Positions 15,088-24,920 are shown, numbered from the stretch's first letter. The stretch is DNA of 64,000 nt from Ruegeria arenilitoris (GCF_013030985.1 NZ_WPYP01000001.1:620001-684000); one strand, 5' to 3'. Notes: a model not told the origin generated them from the letters alone. Numbers and translations: made by a program.

Positions 15088-16014
15088 TTAGGAGTTTACT
15101 GGCTTTGCCGAAGCGCCGCCGTTTTCGATTGCCCAGTTGGCGTTGGTCTTGATACCGCCAAGCGGGAAGAAATGCACGTTGGTGATGTTGAAATCCGGGT
15201 TGGCCGCCTTGTGGTTGGCCAGTTCGGTCAGAACATCGGTCGGCTCATAGGGCAGCAACAGCTTGGACACGTCCATGGCGCGCTTCTGCAGAACCTTCAG
15301 CGACGGGCCAACGCCGCAGGCGATGGCGAATTTGATCAGGGTCTGCAGCTTGGCCGGACCCGCGATACCGATGTGGATCGGCAGATCGATGCCCGCTTCT
15401 TTCAGACCGTCCGCCCATGCGATGATCGGCTTGGCGTCAAACGCGAACTGGGTCGCCAGCGCCATTTCCGCATCGGTGGTTTCCGAGAATTTCTGTTTCC
15501 AGCGCAGCGCGTCGTCAACATTCTTGGTCGAGCCGTCCGGGTCGATGTCCTTGTTGCCTTCGGGGTGACCGGCAACGTGCAGGCGCTTGAAGCCCGCCTT
15601 GTCGAACAGACCGGTTTCCAGCAACTGCATCGAGCTGTCGAAATCGCCGTGCGGTTTGGCAACACCACCGGCCAGCAGCAGCGCCTGATCGACGCCTGCT
15701 TCACCCTGATACATGGAGATCCAGTTCTCCAGGGTGGCAGCATCCTTGATGATCCGCGCCGGGAAGTGCGGCATGACCGGATACCCTTCGGCCGCGATCC
15801 GCTTGGCGGTCTTGACCATGTCCTCGATCGGGGTGCCCTCGATATGGGCGATGTAGACGCGGGTGCCTTCGGGCAGCAGCGCGCGGAAGTCTTCGACTTT
15901 CTCGGCGGTGCGCGGCATTACCTCGATCGAATAGCCCTGCAAAAAGGCTTCGACGGTCGGGTTTACCGGGGCCTTTTCGGCCGCATCACGTTTTTTGAAG
16001 TTCAGCAAAGCCAT
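15088..16014 (-). CDS. methylenetetrahydrofolate reductase family protein
   Basis: A 308-residue protein related to MetF, the FAD-dependent enzyme interconverting methyl- and methylene-tetrahydrofolate. The TIM-barrel strands are visible as EVMPRT, VYIAHIEG, PVMPHFPAR, ALLLAGG, HVAGHPEGN and PIHIGIAGP; the last two include the conserved HPEGH-like (HPEGN) and folate-contact positions. The ATG at 16014 has GGGAGG five bases upstream; the longer frame adds non-coding-like residues. It lies nine bases before the corrinoid methyltransferase gene and 26 bases after the small first gene, forming a C1 operon. It probably oxidises methyl-THF delivered by the methyltransferase rather than serving methionine synthesis. 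Confidence 0.8.
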   Translation of the reverse strand: MALLNFKKRDAAEKAPVNPTVEAFLQGYSIEVMPRTAEKVEDFRALLPEGTRVYIAHIEGTPIEDMVKTAKRIAAEGYPVMPHFPARIIKDAATLENWISMYQGEAGVDQALLLAGGVAKPHGDFDSSMQLLETGLFDKAGFKRLHVAGHPEGNKDIDPDGSTKNVDDALRWKQKFSETTDAEMALATQFAFDAKPIIAWADGLKEAGIDLPIHIGIAGPAKLQTLIKFAIACGVGPSLKVLQKRAMDVSKLLLPYEPTDVLTELANHKAANPDFNITNVHFFPLGGIKTNANWAIENGGASAKPVNS

Positions 16015-16040
16015 AGTGGCCTCCCATATTGATCTGGGGC

Positions 16041-16337
16041 TCATGCCCAACCGTCATTTGCGATCAGCGCCTTGATGCGGTCCTGATCGTATTCAGTTTC
16101 CAGACGCACAGCTTCGGCCTCGGCAATCTCGGACGGGTCGCCCTCAACCGCAAAAGGCTCGGCTTTGCGCCATTCGGCCAGGTAGGCATCACTATCCTTG
16201 GCGTTCACCTTCATGGCAGCACGGTCGATGGCTTGTTCAAACCGCTCCTCCAACTGCCGCTTTGCGCCACGACGGCCTTTGCCGACGATAACTTGGGCGG
16301 GAATGTCGCGCCAATATACGATGGTGACGTCAGGCAT
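16041..16337 (-). CDS. 'virulence factor' family small protein of C1 operon
   Basis: A 98-residue protein (VTIVYWRDIPAQVIVGKGR...) of the Pfam 'virulence factor' family (PF13769 as I recall), small conserved proteins usually found beside MeTr and MetF genes in alphaproteobacteria. Biochemical function is unknown; the family name is historical and no virulence role is implied. It has AGGAGG twelve bases before the ATG and leads the operon. The 241-base gap to the divergent ppx gene contains the promoters of both. Confidence 0.75.
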   Translation of the reverse strand: MPDVTIVYWRDIPAQVIVGKGRRGAKRQLEERFEQAIDRAAMKVNAKDSDAYLAEWRKAEPFAVEGDPSEIAEAEAVRLETEYDQDRIKALIANDGWA

Positions 16338-16578
16338 TGCCTTTGATTCCTCCTAACCAGATGGACAGTTTCTAAACTTCTATACGAGCTCAGGTCGGTC
16401 GATTTTCGACACACGGCGTATTTCAAGCGACCTTTTTGCCTACGATGGGATACAGGGCTTGTACTGAATTCTAACGGAAACGCGCACATCAAAATACTCA
16501 TCACTATAATGAGCGTCTTGCACGAAACATTTGCCCGACCTATGGTCAAGGTAACTCGAAAATCGGAGGGCGTTTAAG

Positions 16579-17691
16579 ATGGCGCCCAAGCGTCCCAAAG
16601 GTGCGGGCGCGTTCCCGAAGGCGGTCGAAAGCCCCGCGCCGGCAAGACCCGATCCAGATGCGTTATATGCGGCGCTGGATCTGGGAACAAATAGCTGCCG
16701 CATGTTGATTGCCCAGCCCAAGGGCAGCGGGTTTCATGTGGTGGATAGCTTCTCCAAATCCGTGCAGTTGGGCGCGGGTCTGGAACGGACCGGACGGCTG
16801 TCTCGGTCCTCGATGGCGCGCACCATTCAAGCACTGCGCATCTGTCAGCAAAAGCTGAAACGCAACAAGGTCAGACGGATGCGGCTGGTCGCAACCGAGG
16901 CCTGTCGGCGCGCGAAGAACTCACGGGATTTCATTCGACAAGTAAGGCGCGAAACCGGGCTGACGTTAGAGATCATCCAGCCCGAGGAAGAGGCGCGTCT
17001 GGCCGTGATCTCCTGCGCGCCACTGGTGTCAACCAAGACCGAGCAGTTGCTGGTCGTCGATATCGGCGGTGGCTCGACCGAGCTGGTGTGGATCGACATC
17101 TCATCCGTTCCGCGACGCGACCGCCCCGCTGCGATCATGCGGCTGCACCACGGGTTCCATACGGCCGACAGTCCCTTTCCGGCAGCCAAGGTGGTGGACT
17201 GGATCAGCGTGCCGCTGGGCGTTGCGACCTTGCGCGACCAGTTCCACGATGTCGAGGACGACTCGGCCCGCTTTGCGTTGATGAGCTGGTTTTTCGAAGA
17301 AAACCTCGCCGATTTCGCCCCCTACAAGGATGAACAGGCCCGCGAAGGGTTCCAGATCGTCGGCACCAGCGGCACCGTGACAACCGTGGCCGCATCGCAT
17401 CTGGGTCTGAAGCGTTATGATCGCACGAAAGTGGACGGTCTGCGCATGACCAGCGATCAGATTGACAAAGTCATACGAGGGTACTTAGAACTCGGTCCAC
17501 TGGGGCGGCGGCGAGATCCGCGGATCGGCGATGACCGGCAGGCCCTGATTATGTCCGGCTCAGCCATTTTGCAGGCATTGCTCCGCTGCTGGCCCACTGA
17601 CCGCCTTTCCGTGGCGGACCGGGGGCTGCGCGAAGGTCTGCTTTATGCACAGATGAGCGCGGACGGCGTATTGGAAGACGGACCGTTCTGA
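16579..17691 (+). CDS. ppx: Ppx/GppA phosphatase family protein
   Basis: A 370-residue actin-fold phosphatase that hydrolyses polyphosphate ends or pppGpp. It has the P1 motif [14 protein letters not shown] (near 31-44), the catalytic Glu region ATEACRRA, and the P2 motif [13 protein letters not shown]. It is shorter than E. coli Ppx and matches the GppA-like single-domain form common in Rhodobacterales, so substrate choice is uncertain. GGAGG stands nine bases before the ATG. Its TGA overlaps the ATG of rlmE (TGATG), a conserved pairing in this group. A polyphosphate kinase (PPK2) is nearby but separately transcribed. Confidence 0.85.
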   Translation: MAPKRPKGAGAFPKAVESPAPARPDPDALYAALDLGTNSCRMLIAQPKGSGFHVVDSFSKSVQLGAGLERTGRLSRSSMARTIQALRICQQKLKRNKVRRMRLVATEACRRAKNSRDFIRQVRRETGLTLEIIQPEEEARLAVISCAPLVSTKTEQLLVVDIGGGSTELVWIDISSVPRRDRPAAIMRLHHGFHTADSPFPAAKVVDWISVPLGVATLRDQFHDVEDDSARFALMSWFFEENLADFAPYKDEQAREGFQIVGTSGTVTTVAASHLGLKRYDRTKVDGLRMTSDQIDKVIRGYLELGPLGRRRDPRIGDDRQALIMSGSAILQALLRCWPTDRLSVADRGLREGLLYAQMSADGVLEDGPF

Positions 17692-18407
17692 TGGCGAAGA
17701 CACCGAGTGGCAAAAACAACTCAGGCCGTGGACAGCGCGACCTGAAAGTCAAGGTCAAGACAGCGCGCGGGCGTAAGCTCAGCTCGACCCGCTGGCTTGA
17801 GCGGCAGTTGAACGACCCCTATGTGAAACGGGCGCAGGCCGAGGGGTATCGCGGACGCGCGGCCTATAAGATTTTGGAATTGGACGACAAGTTCCGCTTC
17901 CTCGTCCCCGGCGCGCGTGTGGTCGATCTGGGATGTGCGCCGGGTGGCTGGCTGCAGGTGGCCGTGAAACGCGTCAATGCTCTGGGTGAGAAGTCGGGCA
18001 AACGGGTCGGCACGGTTCTGGGTGTGGACCTGCAAGAGGTCGAACCCGTCGCGGGCGCCGAAGCGCATGTGCTGGACTTCATGGAGGACGATGCCGACCA
18101 GAAGGTTAAAGACTGGCTGGGCGGTAAAGCCGACGTGGTGATGTCGGACATGGCGGCGGCCTCATCAGGGCACAAACAGACCGACCACCTGCGGATCATG
18201 TCCCTGTGCGAAACAGCGGCCTATTTCGCCTTTGACGTGCTGGAAGAAGGCGGCACCTTTGTCGCCAAGGTTCTGGCCGGGGGCGCCGAGGGCGATCTGC
18301 AGAAGCTGTTGAAACAGAAGTTCGAGAAGGTGGCGAATGTAAAGCCGCCCGCATCCCGGTCGGACAGTTCCGAGAAATTTGTGGTCGCCACGGGGTTCCG
18401 GGGCTGA
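17691..18407 (+). CDS. rlmE: 23S rRNA (uridine-2552-2'-O)-methyltransferase
   Basis: A 238-residue FtsJ/RrmJ enzyme that methylates U2552 of 23S rRNA during late 50S assembly. The SAM motif is [13 protein letters not shown], and the K-D-K-E tetrad is visible as [25 protein letters not shown] and SEKFVVATG. The 45-residue basic N-terminus ([16 protein letters not shown]) is longer than in E. coli but usual for alphaproteobacteria. Coupled to ppx by a TGATG overlap. Confidence 0.95.
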   Translation: MAKTPSGKNNSGRGQRDLKVKVKTARGRKLSSTRWLERQLNDPYVKRAQAEGYRGRAAYKILELDDKFRFLVPGARVVDLGCAPGGWLQVAVKRVNALGEKSGKRVGTVLGVDLQEVEPVAGAEAHVLDFMEDDADQKVKDWLGGKADVVMSDMAAASSGHKQTDHLRIMSLCETAAYFAFDVLEEGGTFVAKVLAGGAEGDLQKLLKQKFEKVANVKPPASRSDSSEKFVVATGFRG

Positions 18408-18408
18408 A

Positions 18409-18597
18409 TCAGTCGTCGATCCAGCTTCGATCTCCGGTCAGAAACTGCTCACGCAGCGATGCGGTGGCAGTCTGTTTCAACAACAGCGCCTCGCCGTGGT
18501 TGATGTATTCCGGCTTTTTGGCCTGCAAATCAGCGACCCTCTGACCCACGGACAAGGGGTTTTGCAACTGCGACGTGTGGATCGGTTTCTGTGACAT
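18409..18597 (-). CDS. small hypothetical protein
   Basis: A 62-residue hydrophilic protein on the strand opposite to rlmE, whose stop it nearly touches. The ATG at 18597 (MSQKPIHTSQLQNP) is the likely start; the upstream extension to 18651 reads like non-coding sequence. No domain, signal or membrane segment. It has acceptable codon use for this genome but only a weak ribosome-binding site, so it may be a conserved small protein of unknown role. Confidence 0.45.
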   Translation of the reverse strand: MSQKPIHTSQLQNPLSVGQRVADLQAKKPEYINHGEALLLKQTATASLREQFLTGDRSWIDD

Positions 18598-18694
18598 AGG
18601 CAACCGTACAAGCGTAACAAGAAGTCGTTGATGACAATGGTTAACGCCCAAATTTGCCGGGATCGTGGCCTAAAACGGGCCAAGCCTTGCCATT

Positions 18695-20593
18695 TTACGG
18701 TGTCAGTTGCGCCCGTAATTGCAGCAGCGCTGGATCGTTCGGCAGCACTTCCAGCCCCTCTTGCAACACCTCCCGCGCCGCATCCGGACCACGGTTGATC
18801 TGCGCCAGTTGCACCAGCATAGGCCAGGCCTCAGCCCGTTGTGGGTCCAGGGTGACGACCTCTCGAAAGGCGCGTTCGGCGGCCGGGGCGTTGCGGAAGG
18901 TCAACGCCATGCCACCCAGAACAAGGTGGGTTTCGGGGAAGTCCAGACGGTTCGCAATCGTGCCTTGCCATTCCTCCAAGCCCTGCGCGACCTGCGCCTG
19001 CTGTTCGGGGGTCAGGGCCTGGCCGGGGATGTTCAGGAACTCTTTGGCGGCTGAAATGCGCACGCTACGCAATGGGTCGGACAGCAAAGGTTCAAGCCGC
19101 TGGATTTGGTCCGGCAGTGCGGCCTGACGTTGCAAAACCACCGCATTCGCACGTATCAGCGGGTCTGGGTCAGACAGCAACGGCGCTGTTTGTTCCGCGA
19201 CGTCCGCCGAGCCGAAAGGTTGCAGCAGATAAGCCGCCGTGGCACGGATGATGCCCGGCTGGGAAGGGTCAGTTGAGATTTCAAGTAAGGCATCGGGCCC
19301 GTCAGCGCGCCCGTCCATAGCCGCTTGAAACACTGTCCCATAATGCGGCACGCGGTGGGTGGATGCCGGATACCAATCCTCGATCTGTTGCGCGGCCCAG
19401 GCCTGATCCTCGGCTTGATGGCAATCGGTGCAAGCATCTTCGCCCAGCCCAAGATCGGGGCGCGGAATGCGAAAACTGTGATCGCGCCGCCCGTCGACGC
19501 CCATATAGACCCGTTCGATCATATGGCAGGACGTGCACTGTGCGCCTGCACTGTCTTGCGGATGATGGTGGTGCGCAGAGGTGTCATAGTCCTTGGCGGT
19601 CAGGGTCGGAAAATCGGGATTGCCCGCCGGCGAATGGCATTGCGTGCAGACCCCATTTCCGTCCGCCTTCAACTCGGCGCTGTGCGGATCATGACAGTTC
19701 ATGCACCCGACGCCCTGCGCGTACATTTTGGATTGCAGGAACGAGCCATAGACATAGACCTCGTCTAAAATCTGACCGTCAGGGTGATAGAGACCGGGGC
19801 GCAGCACCGCCAGATTATAGGCGTCGTAGTAAGGCGTTCCGGGGATCGGATTGCCGTCGCCATGCGCCTCGCGCCGCGAATGGCATCCAGCGCATTGTTG
19901 GATTTCATCCTCGGTCCGGCCCCTGCCCCAACTCATGGTGAACCCGAATTCGTTCAGATCGGCGACGAGTTTCTGGCCCTGCGTCCAGTCGATATGAGCC
20001 GATCCCGGGCCGTGGCAGGCCTCACACCCAACCCCAATTTCGGACTGCGTCGAGGCATAGCTGCGGGTCTGTACGTTGTAGTTCTTTTCAAACCCGGTGG
20101 CGTGGCATTCGGCACACCGGGCGTTCCAGTTCTTGTAAGGACCGGTCCAATGCAACCCGTCATCCGGGGGCAAATCCTGATCGGGATAGAGGTGGAACCA
20201 CTGCTGGTTTTTTGTGTCCCAAACGACATCGAAGCTCTGCAGCCGGCCGGGTTCGGTTTCGAACAGGTATTGTTGCAAGGGCTCGATCCCCACAACCGAA
20301 TGCACACCGTATTCAGTGGTGACGCCATCCTTTTCGGTGACGTTGGCCCGCGGGCCATCGCTGGTCACACTGAACTCGACCGACATGCCGCCATGATCAA
20401 ACCGGGTTCCGTCAAAATCCGCCACGACATGACCGGCCTCTACCTCGGTCCAGGCCAGCGCGTGATGAGAGGTTGCCCATACCTCGGCCTCAGCCGTGTG
20501 GCATTCGATGCACTGATCCGAGCCCACATATTCCGGCGTTTGGGCCAATGCGAACCCTGGCAGAAACAGCCAGACAAGAACCCCCGCCCTCAC
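18695..20593 (-). CDS. secreted octahaem cytochrome c with HEAT/TPR-like C-terminus
   Basis: A 632-residue periplasmic protein. Residues 1-17 are a signal peptide (FALA-QT). Eight CxxCH haem sites start at C28, C160, C190, C234, C297, C316, C353 and C388, with many extra histidines for axial ligation (HHALAW, HHHH). After about residue 420 come alpha-helical repeats: a HEAT-like stretch (LLSDPDPLIRANAV, LLSDPLRSVRISA) and TPR-like units (AERAFREVVTLDPQRAEAW). This is the architecture of multihaem cytochromes of the NrfA/HAO-related family fused to repeats; the substrate is unknown. Its start overlaps the BrkB-like gene end by four bases, so the two are co-transcribed. Confidence 0.85.
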   Translation of the reverse strand: MRAGVLVWLFLPGFALAQTPEYVGSDQCIECHTAEAEVWATSHHALAWTEVEAGHVVADFDGTRFDHGGMSVEFSVTSDGPRANVTEKDGVTTEYGVHSVVGIEPLQQYLFETEPGRLQSFDVVWDTKNQQWFHLYPDQDLPPDDGLHWTGPYKNWNARCAECHATGFEKNYNVQTRSYASTQSEIGVGCEACHGPGSAHIDWTQGQKLVADLNEFGFTMSWGRGRTEDEIQQCAGCHSRREAHGDGNPIPGTPYYDAYNLAVLRPGLYHPDGQILDEVYVYGSFLQSKMYAQGVGCMNCHDPHSAELKADGNGVCTQCHSPAGNPDFPTLTAKDYDTSAHHHHPQDSAGAQCTSCHMIERVYMGVDGRRDHSFRIPRPDLGLGEDACTDCHQAEDQAWAAQQIEDWYPASTHRVPHYGTVFQAAMDGRADGPDALLEISTDPSQPGIIRATAAYLLQPFGSADVAEQTAPLLSDPDPLIRANAVVLQRQAALPDQIQRLEPLLSDPLRSVRISAAKEFLNIPGQALTPEQQAQVAQGLEEWQGTIANRLDFPETHLVLGGMALTFRNAPAAERAFREVVTLDPQRAEAWPMLVQLAQINRGPDAAREVLQEGLEVLPNDPALLQLRAQLTP

Positions 20594-21456
20594 GTTTCAG
20601 GCCCGTCTGGGTCGTTCTGCAGGTCCATCAGGGCTCCGTTATATTCTGCGCCCAGGATCAGGATCGCCGCGCAGAGATAGAGAAAAATCAGAGCCGCCAT
20701 CGCTCCGGCCAGCCCCGCATAGGTGGCGCTGTACGAGGCAAACTGCGCGATATAGACCGAAAAGCCCCAGCCTCCTGCCGCCCACAAGGCCAGCGTCAGC
20801 ACCACGCCGGGCAGGATCTGCCGCAGCTTGTGACGCCCGGTCGGCAGGATCAGATGCGCAAGGACAACGGCGCCGGTCGGAACAGCCACGGTGAAGGTCC
20901 AGCGCAAGCGATCCACCGACAACCATTCTGACACCTTCACGTCCGTCTTCTCGGAAACCAGGTTCGTGTAGACGGGCAGGATGACCTCGACCGCGGCAAT
21001 GATCATGATGGTGATGCCCCCAACGACCACCAGACCCAGACACAGCAGCCGGGTTTTCCAGAACGGCCAGCTGTCAAAATCATGATAGGCCTGGTTCATC
21101 GCCTTGCGCACCGCCATCACACCGTTCGAGGCAAAGAACACCGCCAGCAGACCACCCAACGTAATCACACCCGAGCCGGACTCGGCCAGAACCGAACGCA
21201 ATTCGGCAACGATCGGACCGGCCACATCCTTGGGCCATGCGCCGAAAATCAGCTCGATCAATTCGTTGGTCACGTAATCCTGCGACAGCGACCCCGCCAG
21301 CGCTACAGTAAAAAGTGCAAAGGGGAACACCGCCAACATCAGCGACATGGCGACGTGGCTGCTCATGACAAAGCCGTTCTTGGCATCAAATCGAGTGACG
21401 GCCACCCAAAGCGCCTGAATCGGTCGGTTGAGAAAGGGAATCACACTGGCATTCAT
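20590..21456 (-). CDS. YihY/BrkB family inner-membrane protein
   Basis: A 288-residue inner-membrane protein with about six helices (for example MLAVFPFALFTVALA, LLAVFFASNGVMAV, LCLGLVVVGGITIMIIAAV, ALIFLYLCAAILILGAEYNG). This is the YihY/BrkB family, once misnamed ribonuclease BN; its function is unknown and some members are linked to transport or stress. The last residues of the family core, GAEYN, are intact. It is the first gene of a two-gene operon with the octahaem cytochrome, which is an unusual partner. Confidence 0.85.
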   Translation of the reverse strand: MNASVIPFLNRPIQALWVAVTRFDAKNGFVMSSHVAMSLMLAVFPFALFTVALAGSLSQDYVTNELIELIFGAWPKDVAGPIVAELRSVLAESGSGVITLGGLLAVFFASNGVMAVRKAMNQAYHDFDSWPFWKTRLLCLGLVVVGGITIMIIAAVEVILPVYTNLVSEKTDVKVSEWLSVDRLRWTFTVAVPTGAVVLAHLILPTGRHKLRQILPGVVLTLALWAAGGWGFSVYIAQFASYSATYAGLAGAMAALIFLYLCAAILILGAEYNGALMDLQNDPDGPET

Positions 21457-21594
21457 GCCAAAACCCTAACCCGCCAGCATTGGCCGCTAAACCGGCAAAT
21501 CCGCTTTCCGGGCAAATAATCTCTGACAAACATTTGGGCGCATTGCATAATCCGGCCCTGCTGTGCAGGATCGGACACAAGCGCAATTCTCAGG

Positions 21595-22692
21595 ATGAGC
21601 CCAGTCATGACACCGGACCAAGACCAAACCGCGAGACCGACAAAGCTCAAGCTGTCCGTTGTTCGGGATGTGTCGATTGTGACAACGCTTGTGGTGCTGG
21701 GTTTGTATGCCGGTTCTGCGTTTCTGATTCCGCTGACGATGGCCTTGCTGATCAATGTCCTGATCATCGCGTTCAGCGACCGGATCATCGCCCTGACCCA
21801 CATGCCCGTCTGGCTGGCCAATGTCGCCGGTGTCACTGTGGTTTTGGCCGGCTTGTTCGTGATCATGTATATTCTGGGCAGTCAGGCCACACAGTTTGCC
21901 CGCACGATCGGCACCTATGAGAACCAGTTCGACGAAGCGGTCAACCGCGTCACTGGGCTGGTGGGCAATGACGTGACCAAGTTTATCCGCGACAATCTGA
22001 TCAACATCGACATGTCCTATGTCGCGCGCGTTCTTCTGGGCAGCGCCACGTCCCTGCTGAACCAGTTCTTTCTGATCAGCCTTTACGTCGCCTTCCTGAT
22101 GGCTGAGCGGCTGGCTTTCCGCAAAAAGATCCAGTTGGCCGCGGGTGACCCGCAAACAGGTTCCGAGTTCGCCTCGATCCTGGATGCCATCACGTTCAGC
22201 CTGCAACGCTATGTCGGGGTGAAAACCCTGATCAGCCTGATCACGGCGGGCATCAGCTACTCGGTGTTCAAGCTGCTGGGTCTTGAGTTTGCCGAGACCT
22301 GGGCCGTGCTGACCTTTGCACTGAATTTCATCCCGTCCATCGGATCGATCATTGCGGTGATTTTTCCGTCAATGATTGCACTGGTTCAGTTCGACAGCAT
22401 CGGCCCGTTCCTGATCATCGTGCTGGGCTGCGGCACCATTCAATTCATGATCGGCAATTTTTTGGACCCCGCTCTGCTGGGCCGGTCGCTGAACATGTCC
22501 ACCTTTCTGGTTATTCTGGCGCTGATGTTCTGGACGACGATCTGGGGTCTGATCGGAGCCTTCCTCAGCGTCCCGCTGACCGTCTGCACCCTGATCGTCT
22601 TCAGCCATATTCCCGCACTGCGCCCGGTTGCAATCCTGATGTCTCTAGATGGCAAGCTGGGCGAGGAAAACACCCCGGGCACCGCTAAGTAG
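21595..22692 (+). CDS. AI-2E family transporter (PerM-like)
   Basis: A 365-residue membrane protein of the AI-2E exporter/PerM family with about eight helices and the family-typical central soluble segment followed by a long membrane block (FALNFIPSIGSIIAVIFPSMIALV). Members export signals such as AI-2 in E. coli or act as Na+/H+ antiporters; the substrate here is unknown. The start could be 21595 or the second ATG at 21607, which has AGGA about twelve bases upstream. It is divergent from the BrkB-like gene and its stop codon directly abuts the ATG of the deacetylase-like gene. Confidence 0.85.
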   Translation: MSPVMTPDQDQTARPTKLKLSVVRDVSIVTTLVVLGLYAGSAFLIPLTMALLINVLIIAFSDRIIALTHMPVWLANVAGVTVVLAGLFVIMYILGSQATQFARTIGTYENQFDEAVNRVTGLVGNDVTKFIRDNLINIDMSYVARVLLGSATSLLNQFFLISLYVAFLMAERLAFRKKIQLAAGDPQTGSEFASILDAITFSLQRYVGVKTLISLITAGISYSVFKLLGLEFAETWAVLTFALNFIPSIGSIIAVIFPSMIALVQFDSIGPFLIIVLGCGTIQFMIGNFLDPALLGRSLNMSTFLVILALMFWTTIWGLIGAFLSVPLTVCTLIVFSHIPALRPVAILMSLDGKLGEENTPGTAK

Positions 22693-23802
22693 ATGTTGCA
22701 ACCCCCGCTGTTCATCGGTTCGGAAATCTATCGCAACTCGACCTATGGCTCGAAACATCCTCTGGCCATTCCGAGGGTCTCAACCGTCATTGACCTGTGC
22801 CGTGCCCAAGGGTGGCTTTCTTCTGCGAATTATCGCGTCAGCCCTTGCGCAAAACCGTCGGCGCTGACGGAGTTTCACACGCCCGATTATATCGCCGCCC
22901 TGCAACAGGCCGAGCGGGATCAGGCCGTGTCCGACGAAACACGACAGAAATACGCGCTGGGCACCCTGTCAAACCCCGTTTTCCCTGAAATGTACCGGCG
23001 CCCGGCCACCGCTGCCGGAGGGTCGATGTTGGGGGCCGAACTGATCCGGGATGGCGGCATCGTCTTCAACCCCGCCGGAGGCACTCATCACGGGCTGGCG
23101 AACAGGGCAAACGGGTTCTGTTATCTGAACGATCCGGTGCTGGCGATCCTGACTCTGCTGAATGCCGGGCTTGATCGTATTGTCTATGTCGATATCGACG
23201 CACATCACTGTGATGGGGTCGAAGCAGCCTTTCGCGGATCAACGAAGGTTCGAATGATCTCGGTTCACGAAGGGGCCCGCTGGCCCTTCAGTGGCACTTT
23301 GGACGACGACGCGGGCGGGGCTGCATTCAACTTGCCGGTTGCACGCAACCTCAATGACGATGAGTTTCTTGCCATCCTCGACCAGTTGATTTTGCCGGCA
23401 TCGGCGTCTTTTGACCCTCAGGCAATTGTGCTGCAATGCGGTGCGGATGCGGTGGCCGAGGACCCCTTGTCCCGGCTTACCCTGTCCAACAATTCCCATT
23501 GGCGCGCGGTTGCCAGTCTACGTGACATGGCCCCTCGTCTGCTGGTTCTCGGCGGTGGAGGCTACAATCCGTGGTCCGTCGCGCGGCTTTGGAGCGGAGT
23601 TTGGGCGACGTTGAACGGGATCGACATACCCGACCTTCTGAACAACACGGCGCGATCCTTACTTGGTGATCTGACATGGAACCGCGCGGCCGGAAAGCAA
23701 CCGCCGCGTCACTGGATCGAAACGCTGCGCGACGTCCCGAACCATGGTGAAATTCGCCCCGAACTGCGCGCCGACCTGCAACATATCGCGGAACGGATTT
23801 GA
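22693..23802 (+). CDS. histone-deacetylase-like amidohydrolase (AcuC-like)
   Basis: A 369-residue zinc hydrolase of the arginase/deacetylase fold. The catalytic parts are intact: the two-histidine motif PAGGTHHGL, the zinc site VDIDAHHCDGV, the second zinc aspartate region QCGADAVAEDPLSRL, and the GGGGYNP tyrosine loop. Bacterial members deacetylate acetyl-CoA synthetase (AcuC), acetylpolyamines or other amides; substrate cannot be read from sequence. ATG directly follows the stop of the PerM-like gene, so translation is coupled. Confidence 0.85.
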   Translation: MLQPPLFIGSEIYRNSTYGSKHPLAIPRVSTVIDLCRAQGWLSSANYRVSPCAKPSALTEFHTPDYIAALQQAERDQAVSDETRQKYALGTLSNPVFPEMYRRPATAAGGSMLGAELIRDGGIVFNPAGGTHHGLANRANGFCYLNDPVLAILTLLNAGLDRIVYVDIDAHHCDGVEAAFRGSTKVRMISVHEGARWPFSGTLDDDAGGAAFNLPVARNLNDDEFLAILDQLILPASASFDPQAIVLQCGADAVAEDPLSRLTLSNNSHWRAVASLRDMAPRLLVLGGGGYNPWSVARLWSGVWATLNGIDIPDLLNNTARSLLGDLTWNRAAGKQPPRHWIETLRDVPNHGEIRPELRADLQHIAERI

Positions 23803-23923
23803 TAGTGGATCGGACGCGGCAAGACTGTTAACCTCCGATCATTACTGCACATTCCAGCTCATCCCACCCCGGCGCACCCTGACAAGTCACATCCAGACGT
23901 CCGGCCATGAATGGACCAATTCA

Positions 23924-24901
23924 ATGAATGCACTTAATCAGATACATGATCTTAAGGCCCGCATGGGGCAGGCGATTATTGGCCAGACCGAGGTGATTGA
24001 CCGGCTGCTCATCGGCCTGCTGGCGAACGGCAACCTTCTGATCGAGGGTCTGCCCGGTCTGGCAAAAACCCGCGCCGTCAAAGCCATGGCGCGCAATCTG
24101 GACGCCAGTTTCAGCCGGATTCAGTTCACGCCCGACCTGTTGCCCTCGGACGTGACCGGTACCGAAGTGTTCCAGCAAACCGATGACGGCGGCACCTTCC
24201 GGTTCGACCCCGGCCCGATCTTCGCCAACCTCGTTCTGGCGGATGAGATCAACCGCGCCCCGGCCAAGGTGCAGGCCGCCCTGTTGGAGGCAATGGAAGA
24301 GCGGCAGGTCACCGTCTCGGGCACCACGCACAAAATGGAGCCACTGTTCATCGTGATGGCGACGCAGAACCCGATCGAACAGGAGGGCACCTACCCCCTG
24401 CCCGAGGCACAGATGGACCGGTTTCTGATGCATGTGCAGATCACCTATCCCCCGGTCGAGGACGAAGTTGAGGTGATCCGCCTGGTGCGCGGCGAAGACA
24501 TCGCCGCCGGGTCCGGATCAACGGGCGAGATGCCCGTGCCGGTCCCGCAGGACGCCGTGTTTCAGGCGCGGGCTGAAATGGGGCAGATCCACGTGTCCGA
24601 CGCCATGGACAGGTATATGGCCGACCTCGTGCAAGCGACCCGAACACCCGAAAAGTACAGTGAAGAGCTTGCCAGCTGGATCGAAATCGGCGCCAGCCCG
24701 CGCGCTTCGCTGGCATTGGACAAATGCGGGCGTGCGCATGCCTGGTTGAACCAGCGCGACTACGTGGACCCCGCGGATATTCGCGCAATAGCGTATGATG
24801 TCTTTCGCCACCGCATCACGCTCAGCTTCGAGGCGCAGGGCAATGCCAAATCGGCGGACGATGTTATCGCGGAAATCCTGCGCCTCGTCGCGCTGCCCTG
24901 A
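23924..24901 (+). CDS. moxR: MoxR-family AAA+ ATPase
   Basis: A 325-residue MoxR chaperone-like AAA+ ATPase with Walker A EGLPGLAKT (41-49), Walker B LADEIN (105-110), sensor 1 ATQNP and the arginine-finger region EAQMDRFLMH. MoxR proteins assemble or activate complexes together with VWA-domain partners, which are encoded directly downstream. The ATG at 23924 gives the normal family N-terminus; an open frame from 23744 overlaps the previous gene and is rejected. It opens a six-gene operon (moxR, DUF58, DUF4381, batA, batB-batC, batD) ending at 30052. Confidence 0.9.
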   Translation: MNALNQIHDLKARMGQAIIGQTEVIDRLLIGLLANGNLLIEGLPGLAKTRAVKAMARNLDASFSRIQFTPDLLPSDVTGTEVFQQTDDGGTFRFDPGPIFANLVLADEINRAPAKVQAALLEAMEERQVTVSGTTHKMEPLFIVMATQNPIEQEGTYPLPEAQMDRFLMHVQITYPPVEDEVEVIRLVRGEDIAAGSGSTGEMPVPVPQDAVFQARAEMGQIHVSDAMDRYMADLVQATRTPEKYSEELASWIEIGASPRASLALDKCGRAHAWLNQRDYVDPADIRAIAYDVFRHRITLSFEAQGNAKSADDVIAEILRLVALP

Positions 24902-24920
24902 TTGAACAGAAGGAGAGCCC

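Noticed and set aside
15172..16032. 286-codon open frame on the plus strand
   Set aside because: Antisense to the MetF-like gene; no family features.
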